Part shown: in pieces, positions 44,878 to 52,351 of the stretch
Position numbering within the stretch: position 1 is the stretch's first letter
Layout: each line of letters begins with the position of its first letter
NCBI GenBank assembly: GCA_003132865.1
Contig: PKYZ01000629.1
Span: 1-54,506, forward strand
Length of the DNA: 54,506 bases
Origin: Bryobacterales bacterium
GTDB lineage: Bacteria; Acidobacteriota; Terriglobia; Bryobacterales; Bryobacteraceae
Reading direction: 5' to 3'
Made by a program: the position numbers and the translations under genes
The notes under the pieces: model-generated
What the model saw: only the letters and a program-made list of their open reading frames with translations
What the model was told of the DNA's origin: nothing
The model's database searches: none

Positions 44878-47073
44878 ATGCTGCACTGCATCCAACTGAA
44901 AACGAATATCCGTACGGTAGCTGAGGATTCTCCAATACTACCGAAAACTTGTACCGTGCTCGTGACGGTTGCAGTCCTGTGTTTCTTGCCGTTTCTTGCG
45001 TCCACTACGGCTCGCGCTCAGGCACCGGCGGGACCGAACCTCCCGCCGGGGGTACCAGACGGCTATGTAATCACCCCGTCCGGCTACTTCCATCCGTCTT
45101 GCGTCCGGCTGCTAGCGGAAGGAGAGGCTCTGCTGGCAGATGGGCCTGTCATCCGGCATACGGACGGAACTACCGAGAGCATCCCGGCCTGCGCGTATCC
45201 CCGTTATACGGCCAGCGGAGAGATCATGAGCGGGCCGCTGGCGATCGTCCACTCCTATATTGAATATGCGAGCGCCACCACGAGTGCCTCATACGGTGGG
45301 CTCACTGCAACATGGACCGTGCCGCCGGCGCCAACTTCGAATGATAACCAGACGGTGTACTTCTTTCCGGCCTTGGATGACATCGACGACACCGTGACCA
45401 TCCTCCAGCCTGTGCTGGCGTGGAATGATCCTATCTCACCCGGAGCGTGGAGTATTGCCAGTTGGAACTGCTGTGTGCCCCCCACCAGCACAAACTGGCA
45501 CAGCCCGCCAGTGAGTGTCAGCCCGGGCGATGAAATTAAGGGCACAATTTGGAACACTTGCGGTGCGGGAACGGTATCCTGTCCCACGTGGAATGTGATA
45601 AGTGAGGATGTGTCCACGGGGCTCAGCACGCCACTGAAAGGCACCCCCAGCGAAGGGCAGACGTTCAACTGGGCCTTCGCCGGCGCGTTGGAGGTCTATA
45701 ACGTTGGACAATGCAGCGATTACCCCCCGAATGGGGCGCTCACTTTTTCAGACGTGGCGCTGTATGACTACAACTTCGACCGGATCTCTAATCCGGGTTG
45801 GTCAATAATCAATTGGGCTAAGGGTTTGGGCCTCACGCCGCAATGCGGCTACGGTGGCCAAGTCGCGGCGACGCAAGTGACGCTCGACTACTCGTCTTTC
45901 ATCACACTGGCCAGCTTCAACGGCACCGACGGCGAAAGCCCTGGGGCGGGGCTGGTCCAGGCCACCAATGGGGACCTCTACGGGACAACCTTCTTCGGCG
46001 GAGCCAGCGGCGCTGGGGCGGTCTTCAAAATCACCCCGAGCGGCACGCTGACCACGCTATACAGCTTCTGCTCCCAAAGCGCGTGCACGGACGGCCAATA
46101 CACCTATGCGGGCCTGGTTCAGGCCGCCAATGGGGACCTCTACGGGACAACCCCCTTCGGCGGAGCCAGCGGCGCTGGGACGGTCTTCAGGATCACCCTG
46201 GGCGGCACGCTGACGACGCTCTATAGCTTCTGCTCCCAAAGCGGGTGCGCGGACGGTTACGAGCCGATAGCGGGCCTCGTCCAGGCCGCCAATGGGGAAC
46301 TCTACGGGACAACCTACTTCGGCGGAGCCAGCGGCGCTGGGACGGTCTTCAAAATCACCCCGAGCGGCACGCTGACGACGCTCTATAGTAGCTTCTCGGA
46401 CGGCCAAAATTTTGCGGGACTGGTTCAAGCCGCCAATGGGGACCTCTACGGGACAACCTACTCCGGCGGGGCGCACGGCGGCGGCACGGTCTTCAAAATC
46501 ACCCCGAGCGGCACGCTGACAACGCTCTATAACTTCTGCTCCCAAAGCGGGTGCACGGACGGCGAATACTCCCGGGCAGGGCTGGTCCAGGCGACCAATG
46601 GGGACCTCTACGGGACGACCGCGAATGGCGGGGCGCACGGCTATGGGACGGTCTTCAAAATCACCCCGAGCGGCACGCTGACGACGCTCTATAGCTTCTG
46701 CTCCCAAAGCGGATGCGCGGACGGCGCCCTGACCATCGCGGGGCTGATCCAGGCCACCAATGGGGACCTCTACGGGACAACTTGGGATAGCGGGACCAGC
46801 GACGACGGCACGGTCTTCAGCCTATCTGTAGGCTTGGGGCCATTTGTGGAAACACTGCCTACCTCCGGTAAGGTGGGAGCGGCCGTCAAGATTCTGGGGA
46901 CAAATCTGACTGGCGCGACCAGCGTCAGCTTCAACGGCACCGGGGCCGTCTTCGAAGTGGTTTCGAGTTCCGAAATCACCACCACCGTTCCAACCGGCGC
47001 GACCACCGGCACGGTTCAGGTGGTCACACCCAACGGCACGCTTTCGAGCAATGTGCCCTTCCGGGTGCCGTAA
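44878..47073 (+). CDS. Secreted protein with peptidase-G1-like, GloVer-repeat and IPT/TIG domains
   Basis: This is a 731-residue protein. A signal peptide (about 25-48, VLVTVAVLCFLPFLASTTARA) is followed by a Pro/Tyr-rich region and a beta-sandwich at about 120-330 that resembles the eqolisin/peptidase-G1 fold (GGLTATWTVPPAP, PVLAWNDPISPGAWSIASWN). Six GloVer-type tandem repeats follow (GLVQATNGDLYGTTFFGGA, SGTLTTLYSFCSQSGC), and an IPT/TIG domain closes the protein (LPTSGKVGAAVKILGTNLTG). The catalytic pair of G1 peptidases (Gln and Glu) is not something I can confirm by eye, so protease activity is open. ATG at 44878 was chosen because the signal peptide follows it; GCGAGG is upstream. Confidence 0.75.
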   Translation: MLHCIQLKTNIRTVAEDSPILPKTCTVLVTVAVLCFLPFLASTTARAQAPAGPNLPPGVPDGYVITPSGYFHPSCVRLLAEGEALLADGPVIRHTDGTTESIPACAYPRYTASGEIMSGPLAIVHSYIEYASATTSASYGGLTATWTVPPAPTSNDNQTVYFFPALDDIDDTVTILQPVLAWNDPISPGAWSIASWNCCVPPTSTNWHSPPVSVSPGDEIKGTIWNTCGAGTVSCPTWNVISEDVSTGLSTPLKGTPSEGQTFNWAFAGALEVYNVGQCSDYPPNGALTFSDVALYDYNFDRISNPGWSIINWAKGLGLTPQCGYGGQVAATQVTLDYSSFITLASFNGTDGESPGAGLVQATNGDLYGTTFFGGASGAGAVFKITPSGTLTTLYSFCSQSACTDGQYTYAGLVQAANGDLYGTTPFGGASGAGTVFRITLGGTLTTLYSFCSQSGCADGYEPIAGLVQAANGELYGTTYFGGASGAGTVFKITPSGTLTTLYSSFSDGQNFAGLVQAANGDLYGTTYSGGAHGGGTVFKITPSGTLTTLYNFCSQSGCTDGEYSRAGLVQATNGDLYGTTANGGAHGYGTVFKITPSGTLTTLYSFCSQSGCADGALTIAGLIQATNGDLYGTTWDSGTSDDGTVFSLSVGLGPFVETLPTSGKVGAAVKILGTNLTGATSVSFNGTGAVFEVVSSSEITTTVPTGATTGTVQVVTPNGTLSSNVPFRVP
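45944..46820 (+). repeat. Six tandem GloVer coding repeats of 162 bp
   Basis: The landmark CCAATGGGGACCTCTACGGG recurs with starts of units near 45961, 46123, 46285, 46429, 46591 and 46753. Five intervals are 162, 162, 144, 162 and 162 bp; the short one has lost six codons (the CSQSGC part). DNA identity between units is high, so the array is young. Confidence 0.85.
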
Positions 47074-47193
47074 AAAAGACCGGCGAGAACAGCGTGATTA
47101 CGGCCTGCCGCTATAAACCCTACGGGTAGCACGTCCCGATCCATCCCGCCCCGCTGCACGTCGTACCCGCGCGATTTGCGCCCACTGTCTGGA

Positions 47194-47208
47194 TCGCGGA
47201 CAATTAGA
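47194..47208 (+). repeat. IS21-end-like 15-mer upstream of the PKS gene
   Basis: TCGCGGACAATTAGA matches the terminal repeat at 27013 (TCGGCGACAATTAGA) at 13 of 15. Only one copy is present and no transposase follows. It lies 17 bp before the PKS start codon, so an old IS scar or chance are both possible. Confidence 0.35.
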
Positions 47209-47225
47209 AGATTATACCGGGTGCA

Positions 47226-50200
47226 ATGAACGACAACGGATCCAACGACATCGCCATCATCGGCATGGCCTGCGTGCTGCCGGGCGCGCCGGACGCCGGG
47301 CGCTACTGGGAAAACATCCTGCACAAGGTCAACGCCATATCGGACGCACCGCCGGAGTGGGAAGCCGAGCTGTTTTACGAGCAGGACACCAAGGCCGACG
47401 ACCGGACCTACTGCAAGCGCGGCGGCTTTCTGGGCAAACTGGCGCAGTTCGATCCGTTTTCCTTCGGCATCATGCCGAACGCAGTGGATGGCGGCGAACC
47501 GGACCACTACATGGCCTTGCAGACGGCGCACGACGCGCTGAAGGATTGCGGCGCCCTCGACCTGGAGCCGGTCAAAGCGCGCACGGCGGTGATCATCGGC
47601 CGCGGGACGTATGTCAATCGGGGGAATGCGGCGGCCCTCCAGCAGGGCGTGATGGTCGATAGCATCCTGCGCATCCTGAAGCAGTTGCACCCCGAGCACA
47701 CCGATGCGGAGCTGGCTGAAATCAAGCGCCAGATCAAGGCCGGACTACCGCCGTTTCATTCCGACACCTCTGCCGGCCTGGTGCCCAATATCATCGCCGG
47801 CCGCATCGCCAACCGGCTGGACCTGATGGGGCCGAATTACCTGATTGATGCGGCCTGCGCCAGCTCGCTGGTGGCCATCGAGATGGCCGCGCGCGAGCTC
47901 CGGACGGGCAACTGCGACCTGGCCTTGGCCGGCGGCGTGAACAGCAATACCTCACCGGTCCTGATGATGATTTTTTCGCAGCTTGGCGCGCTCTCGCACC
48001 GCGGCCAGTTGAGCTCCTTCGACAAAGACGCCGATGGCACGCTGCTGGGTGAAGGGGTCGGCATGGTGGTGCTAAAGCGCCTAGCGGAGGCCGAGCGCGA
48101 TTGCAACCATATTTATGCAGTTTTAAAGAATACCGGTATCGCCAGCGATGGCCGGGCCACGCATGTGCTGGCGCCGCGCGTGGAAGGGGAGGAAATGGCG
48201 CTCCGCCGCGCCTATGAACCGGTGGGCATCGATCCGCTCACCGTGGGCCTGGTGGAAGCGCACGGCACGGGCACTCCGGTCGGCGACGTGGTGGAAGTGG
48301 AGGCGCTGCGGAGGGTATTTCCGCCGCGCCAGACCGAGTCGCCGCGTTGCGCGCTGGGCTCGGTGAAATCCATGATCAGCCACACGGTGCCCGCCGCCGG
48401 CGTAGCGGGGCTGATCAAAGCCGCGCTCGCCCTGCACCATAAAGTATTGCCACCCACCTTGTGCGAGAATCCCAATCCGAAGCTGCAGCTTGAGAACACC
48501 AATTTCTACATCAACACGGAGACGCGGCCCTGGATTCACGGCTCCTCCAAGACGCCGCGGCGCGCGGGCGTGAACGCTTTCGGCTTCGGCGGCATCAATG
48601 CGCACGCCATCCTGGAGGAATACACCGGGCCCAATCAGGCGCCCTGGCTGCAGCTTGACTGGGACAGCGAGCTGTTCGTGTTCTCTGGCGACAGCCGCGC
48701 GGCAGTGGCGGAAGATGCGCAGCAGGCGCTACAGCTACTGCGCGCAGGCGGCGATGCGCTGTCGTTGAAGGACCTTGCTTGGACGCTCAACTGCAACCGC
48801 CCCATGGGTCCCGTACGCATGTCCATGGTCGGCCTGTCGCACACGGACCTGGCAGCCAAACTCGAGCGCGCCATCAAGCGTCTGGGCGACGAGCGCACGC
48901 GGAATATCAAGGAAATCGAAGGGATCTACCACTTCAAAGAACCCCTGGGGTTGCAGGGCAAGCTGGCTTTCCTGTTCCCCGGCGAAGGGTCCCAGTACCG
49001 CAACATGCTCGGGGACCTGTGCATCCACTTCCCGGAAGTGCGGCGCGTGTTCGACCTGATGGATCGGGCTTACGAAAATCACCCGCGCGATTATCTGCCG
49101 AGCGATGTCATTTTTCCGCCGCCGCTGGGTTCTCCCAGTCAGGACCGCCTCTACAACATGGACTCCGGCGCGGAAACAGTGTTTTGCGCCAACCAGGCGC
49201 TCTACGCGCTGATCGAGAACCTGGGCATACGCGCCGATGCCATGGTCGGACACTCGACCGGCGAGCATTCCGCGCTGCTGGCCTCACGGGTGGTCGAGGT
49301 GGCCGATGACGAGGAGCTGATCCGGCACATCCTGGGTGTTTACGAAGTCTTTGACAAACTGAATGCCACCAGCGATATTCCCGAGGCCGTGCTGTTGGCC
49401 GTAGCCGGCGCCGACCATGCCTTCCTGGAGCAGCAGGTGGCCGCCAGCAACGGCGAACTGTATATCGCGCTCGACAACTGCGTCCATCAGGTGGTGTTGT
49501 GCGGCCACGAATCCGTGATCGACCGGCTGGTGACCGTGCTGACACCCAAAGGCGCGATCTGCCAGAAGCTGCCGTTTTCGCGCGCCTATCACACGCCCTG
49601 GTTCGAAGTGTTCAGCAAACCGCTGAAGCAGCATTTCGACCGGTTGCGTATCGGCAACGCACAGACAGCGCTCTATTCCTGCGTGACGGCCGGCCCTTAT
49701 CCGCACGACCCCGAAGAGATCCGCGCGCTCGCGGCCGTGCAATGGTCGAGCACCGTGCGATTCCGCGAGACGATCGAAGGCATGCATCGCGACGGCGTGC
49801 GCCTCTTCCTGGAGATTGGTCCGCGCAGCAACCTGACCGGCTTCACCGACGATGTGCTGCGCTCCAAGCCGCACGCGGCGATTCCCTCGAACGTGCAGCA
49901 TCGTTCGGGAATCGTGCAGCTTCACCACATGCTGGGACAGTTGGTGGCGCACGGTTTGAATCCCAAGCTGGAGCATCTTTACTCGCGGCGCGCACCGCGC
50001 CCCGTGACCGAGAAGATCAAACCCAGGCGCTCGCTGGCGCTCGCCACCGGCCTGCAGCCCGCGCGCCTGCCAGCCGGCTTCGCGCTACCGAAGCCAGCAA
50101 CACCGCATCCAGCACCCGTAGCGGCTGCTCCAGCCCCTAGCCCCCAGCCCCCAGCCCCTGCTCCCACCGACCCGCGGACGGCGTTGATGCAAGAACACCT

Positions 50201-51683
50201 CAGCATGATGGAGCAACTCGTGCAGACGCAGCAGGAAGTCATGGCAGCCTATCTGGTGGGGCGGGCGTCCACGCCTGCAGCGGGTCTCCAGACCCGCTTC
50301 CCCTTCTTTCACGAAGTCGTCGAGAACGTGCCGGGCGTGCGTGCCGTGGCCCGGCATCGTTTCTCGGCGGAGCGAGAGATCATTTTCCATGACCATGCCT
50401 TGGGGCGCGATGTGTCCACCGAAGATCCGTCGCTGCTCGGCCTGACGTTGGTACCGTTAACCGTGACGATGGAGATGCTGGCCGAAGGCGGCGCTCTGCT
50501 GGAGCCAAACAAAGTGCTGGTGGGGATGCGCGAGATCCGCGCCTCCCGCTGGATCACGCTGGAGAAACCCGGATACACCATCGAAGCTACCGCCAAGCAG
50601 ACTACGCCAGGCGAAGTACATGTCGCTCTGCGGGAGGCTGGGGCTGCCAACACGCTGCGTCCGATTCTGGCGGAAGCGGTGGCGGTATTCGCCGCGCGCT
50701 ATCCGGATTCCGGGCCGCCGCGTCCCTTCGCGCTCGAAAACGAAAAGCGGTCCGCGTGGGTGCCCGAACAACTCTATCGCACGGGCATGTTTCACGGTTC
50801 CCTGATGCAAGGCACCAAGAGCGTGGAGCGCGCCGGACGCAACGGTTGCAGCGCCACGCTCGAAGCCCTGCCGCACGCGCAGCTCTTCACCGATAATCCG
50901 CGGCCGGCATTTCTGTTCGATCCCGTGCTGCTGGATGCAGCCGGACAAGTGGTCGCGTACTGGTTTTGGGAAGCCATCGAGAAGGGCACGGACCTGTTCC
51001 CGTACCGCGTGGGCGCGTTCCATTGTTATGCGCCGGCTCCGCCCACGGGCACGCTGCTGGAATGCCGCGTGGTGCGGCGATTTGAGAGCGACGCGGTGAT
51101 TCATTCCGATATCGAAGTTCTCGACCGCGCGGGCAAGGTCTACTACAGGCTGGACAACTGGGAGACGCGCCGATTCCCGCAGCCACCGCGCTTCCTCCGG
51201 TTACGGATCGATCCGCGTGCGACGTATATCTCGACGCCGTGGAATGAGCCGCTCGCCGCCATCGCCGGGAAACGCGGTGTGGCGTGCTGCCGCGTAGAGG
51301 GGTTGCCGCAGGCGTTCCTGGAGTCCTCGCACAGCGTTTGGTTGAAGACGCTGGCGTACCTGGTGCTGAGCCGCCGCGAGCGCGCCACGTGGGACAATCT
51401 GCAAGCGTCAGCCAAGGAGCGCTATGACTGGCTGCTGGGGCGCTGCGCGGCCAAGGACGCGGTGCGTATGTTGATCCAGGAGCGCTTCGGCGAGCAGTTA
51501 TGCGCCGCAGATGTGGAGATCGTCGGCGATCCATCCGGCCGGCTTGCTGTGGAAGGCGCCTGGAAGCAGCGGCTGGGCGCGAATCCGGTAGTCGCGCTGG
51601 CAAACTCAGGCATCGCGGGCGCGGTGGCCGCGCTGAATGCGGCTGATCTGGCAGGAATCGATCTGGCCGCGCGCGCGGCTTGA
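47226..51683 (+). CDS. Iterative polyketide/PUFA-like synthase: KS-AT-DH with C-terminal PPTase-like domain
   Basis: This is a 1485-residue multidomain enzyme. KS (about 7-465): active-site Cys211 in DAACASSLVA, His346 in VEAHGTGTPVGD, and KSMISH (K381, H386). AT (about 578-880): FLFPGEGSQYRNM and the nucleophile GHSTGEHSA (Ser677). A Pro/Ala linker (about 953-985) follows. DH (about 1040-1320): HxLG-type FHDHALGR (H1057) and the Asp of FDPVLLDAAGQ (D1237). The C-terminus (about 1375-1485) has WLLGRCAAKDAVR, AADVEIVGDPSGRL and AGIDL, as in the PPTase domains of enediyne-type PKSs. No ACP or KR is in this protein; both are on the convergent minus-strand genes. The product is unknown. Confidence 0.85.
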   Translation: MNDNGSNDIAIIGMACVLPGAPDAGRYWENILHKVNAISDAPPEWEAELFYEQDTKADDRTYCKRGGFLGKLAQFDPFSFGIMPNAVDGGEPDHYMALQTAHDALKDCGALDLEPVKARTAVIIGRGTYVNRGNAAALQQGVMVDSILRILKQLHPEHTDAELAEIKRQIKAGLPPFHSDTSAGLVPNIIAGRIANRLDLMGPNYLIDAACASSLVAIEMAARELRTGNCDLALAGGVNSNTSPVLMMIFSQLGALSHRGQLSSFDKDADGTLLGEGVGMVVLKRLAEAERDCNHIYAVLKNTGIASDGRATHVLAPRVEGEEMALRRAYEPVGIDPLTVGLVEAHGTGTPVGDVVEVEALRRVFPPRQTESPRCALGSVKSMISHTVPAAGVAGLIKAALALHHKVLPPTLCENPNPKLQLENTNFYINTETRPWIHGSSKTPRRAGVNAFGFGGINAHAILEEYTGPNQAPWLQLDWDSELFVFSGDSRAAVAEDAQQALQLLRAGGDALSLKDLAWTLNCNRPMGPVRMSMVGLSHTDLAAKLERAIKRLGDERTRNIKEIEGIYHFKEPLGLQGKLAFLFPGEGSQYRNMLGDLCIHFPEVRRVFDLMDRAYENHPRDYLPSDVIFPPPLGSPSQDRLYNMDSGAETVFCANQALYALIENLGIRADAMVGHSTGEHSALLASRVVEVADDEELIRHILGVYEVFDKLNATSDIPEAVLLAVAGADHAFLEQQVAASNGELYIALDNCVHQVVLCGHESVIDRLVTVLTPKGAICQKLPFSRAYHTPWFEVFSKPLKQHFDRLRIGNAQTALYSCVTAGPYPHDPEEIRALAAVQWSSTVRFRETIEGMHRDGVRLFLEIGPRSNLTGFTDDVLRSKPHAAIPSNVQHRSGIVQLHHMLGQLVAHGLNPKLEHLYSRRAPRPVTEKIKPRRSLALATGLQPARLPAGFALPKPATPHPAPVAAAPAPSPQPPAPAPTDPRTALMQEHLSMMEQLVQTQQEVMAAYLVGRASTPAAGLQTRFPFFHEVVENVPGVRAVARHRFSAEREIIFHDHALGRDVSTEDPSLLGLTLVPLTVTMEMLAEGGALLEPNKVLVGMREIRASRWITLEKPGYTIEATAKQTTPGEVHVALREAGAANTLRPILAEAVAVFAARYPDSGPPRPFALENEKRSAWVPEQLYRTGMFHGSLMQGTKSVERAGRNGCSATLEALPHAQLFTDNPRPAFLFDPVLLDAAGQVVAYWFWEAIEKGTDLFPYRVGAFHCYAPAPPTGTLLECRVVRRFESDAVIHSDIEVLDRAGKVYYRLDNWETRRFPQPPRFLRLRIDPRATYISTPWNEPLAAIAGKRGVACCRVEGLPQAFLESSHSVWLKTLAYLVLSRRERATWDNLQASAKERYDWLLGRCAAKDAVRMLIQERFGEQLCAADVEIVGDPSGRLAVEGAWKQRLGANPVVALANSGIAGAVAALNAADLAGIDLAARAA

Positions 51684-51697
51684 CTTATATTGTAAAC

Positions 51698-51944
51698 ATG
51701 GATTCGATTCGCACCAGCATCGACCTGCCCCGCGATCTGCACCGCCGCCTCCACGAGGCTGCCACCAGGAAAGGCTGCTCAACGCGCCAGTTGATCCTGC
51801 GCAGCATCGAACGGGCCGTCGAGGAGTCGACGCCGAAACGCCCGGCGGCGTCTCAGCCTGGATCCGGCGATCGTGCCCTCCAGGGGAAAGCCATTCGCTC
51901 TGTGGTGGTGCGCTCCATTACCCTACATCGTTACGAGTAATTAA
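51698..51944 (+). pseudogene. Frameshifted VapB-like ribbon-helix-helix antitoxin
   Basis: The first part reads MDSIRTSIDLPRDLHRRLHE and a helix STRQLILRSIERAVE, a ribbon-helix-helix DNA-binding domain. In that frame the tail is unlike an antitoxin. In the next frame, starting near 51850, it reads RLSLDPAIVPSRGKPFALWW, the usual VapB tail, to a stop at 51942-51944. So a one-base indel near 51845 separates the two halves. No toxin follows. It lies between the ends of the convergent PKS genes. Confidence 0.65.
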
Positions 51945-52021
51945 TAGTAATACAAGCTTATTGGGGCAGGCGCAAACCGAGCTTGGCCGTGCGTGTAGCG
52001 TTGGCTTGCAGGCCGTCCTCT

Positions 52022-52351
52022 TCATCGCGGACGCGCTTCGACTGTTTCGCGGGCGGGCTGCTCCGCCTGCGTCCCCGCGCTGACATGCTGCCCCACGAAC
52101 TCCGCCAGCCCCGCAATCGAAAGATCGCGCTGCTTCTGGCCGATATCCGCCAGCAGCTCGGCAAATGGCATCGTGGTCTGGTAGTGCTCTTGCATGGCGG
52201 TGCACAGCACGACGGCGTCCAGCGACTCCATACCCAGTCCGGTAAAAAGCAGCGATTCCGGACCCACGGGGTCGGCATAGTCCCAGTCCTGGCAGAGGTC
52301 CTGCACGGTTTTCAGAACGTAGGCGAGAATCTCAGGCTGTGTGGGCTTCAT
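52022..52351 (-). CDS. Free-standing acyl carrier protein
   Basis: This is a 109-residue protein. The motif LGMESLDAVVL carries the phosphopantetheine-attachment Ser (about 43). It overlaps the stop of the KR-containing gene by four bases (ATGA), so the two are translationally coupled. The C-terminal 20 residues are polar and Gln/Arg-rich, beyond the usual end. It probably serves the same synthase as a separate carrier, for loading or off-loading. Confidence 0.82.
   Translation of the reverse strand: MKPTQPEILAYVLKTVQDLCQDWDYADPVGPESLLFTGLGMESLDAVVLCTAMQEHYQTTMPFAELLADIGQKQRDLSIAGLAEFVGQHVSAGTQAEQPARETVEARPR

Noticed and set aside
48123..48605. Minus-strand frame within the KS domain
   Set aside because: Antisense to the KS active-site region; no start signal and no domain match.
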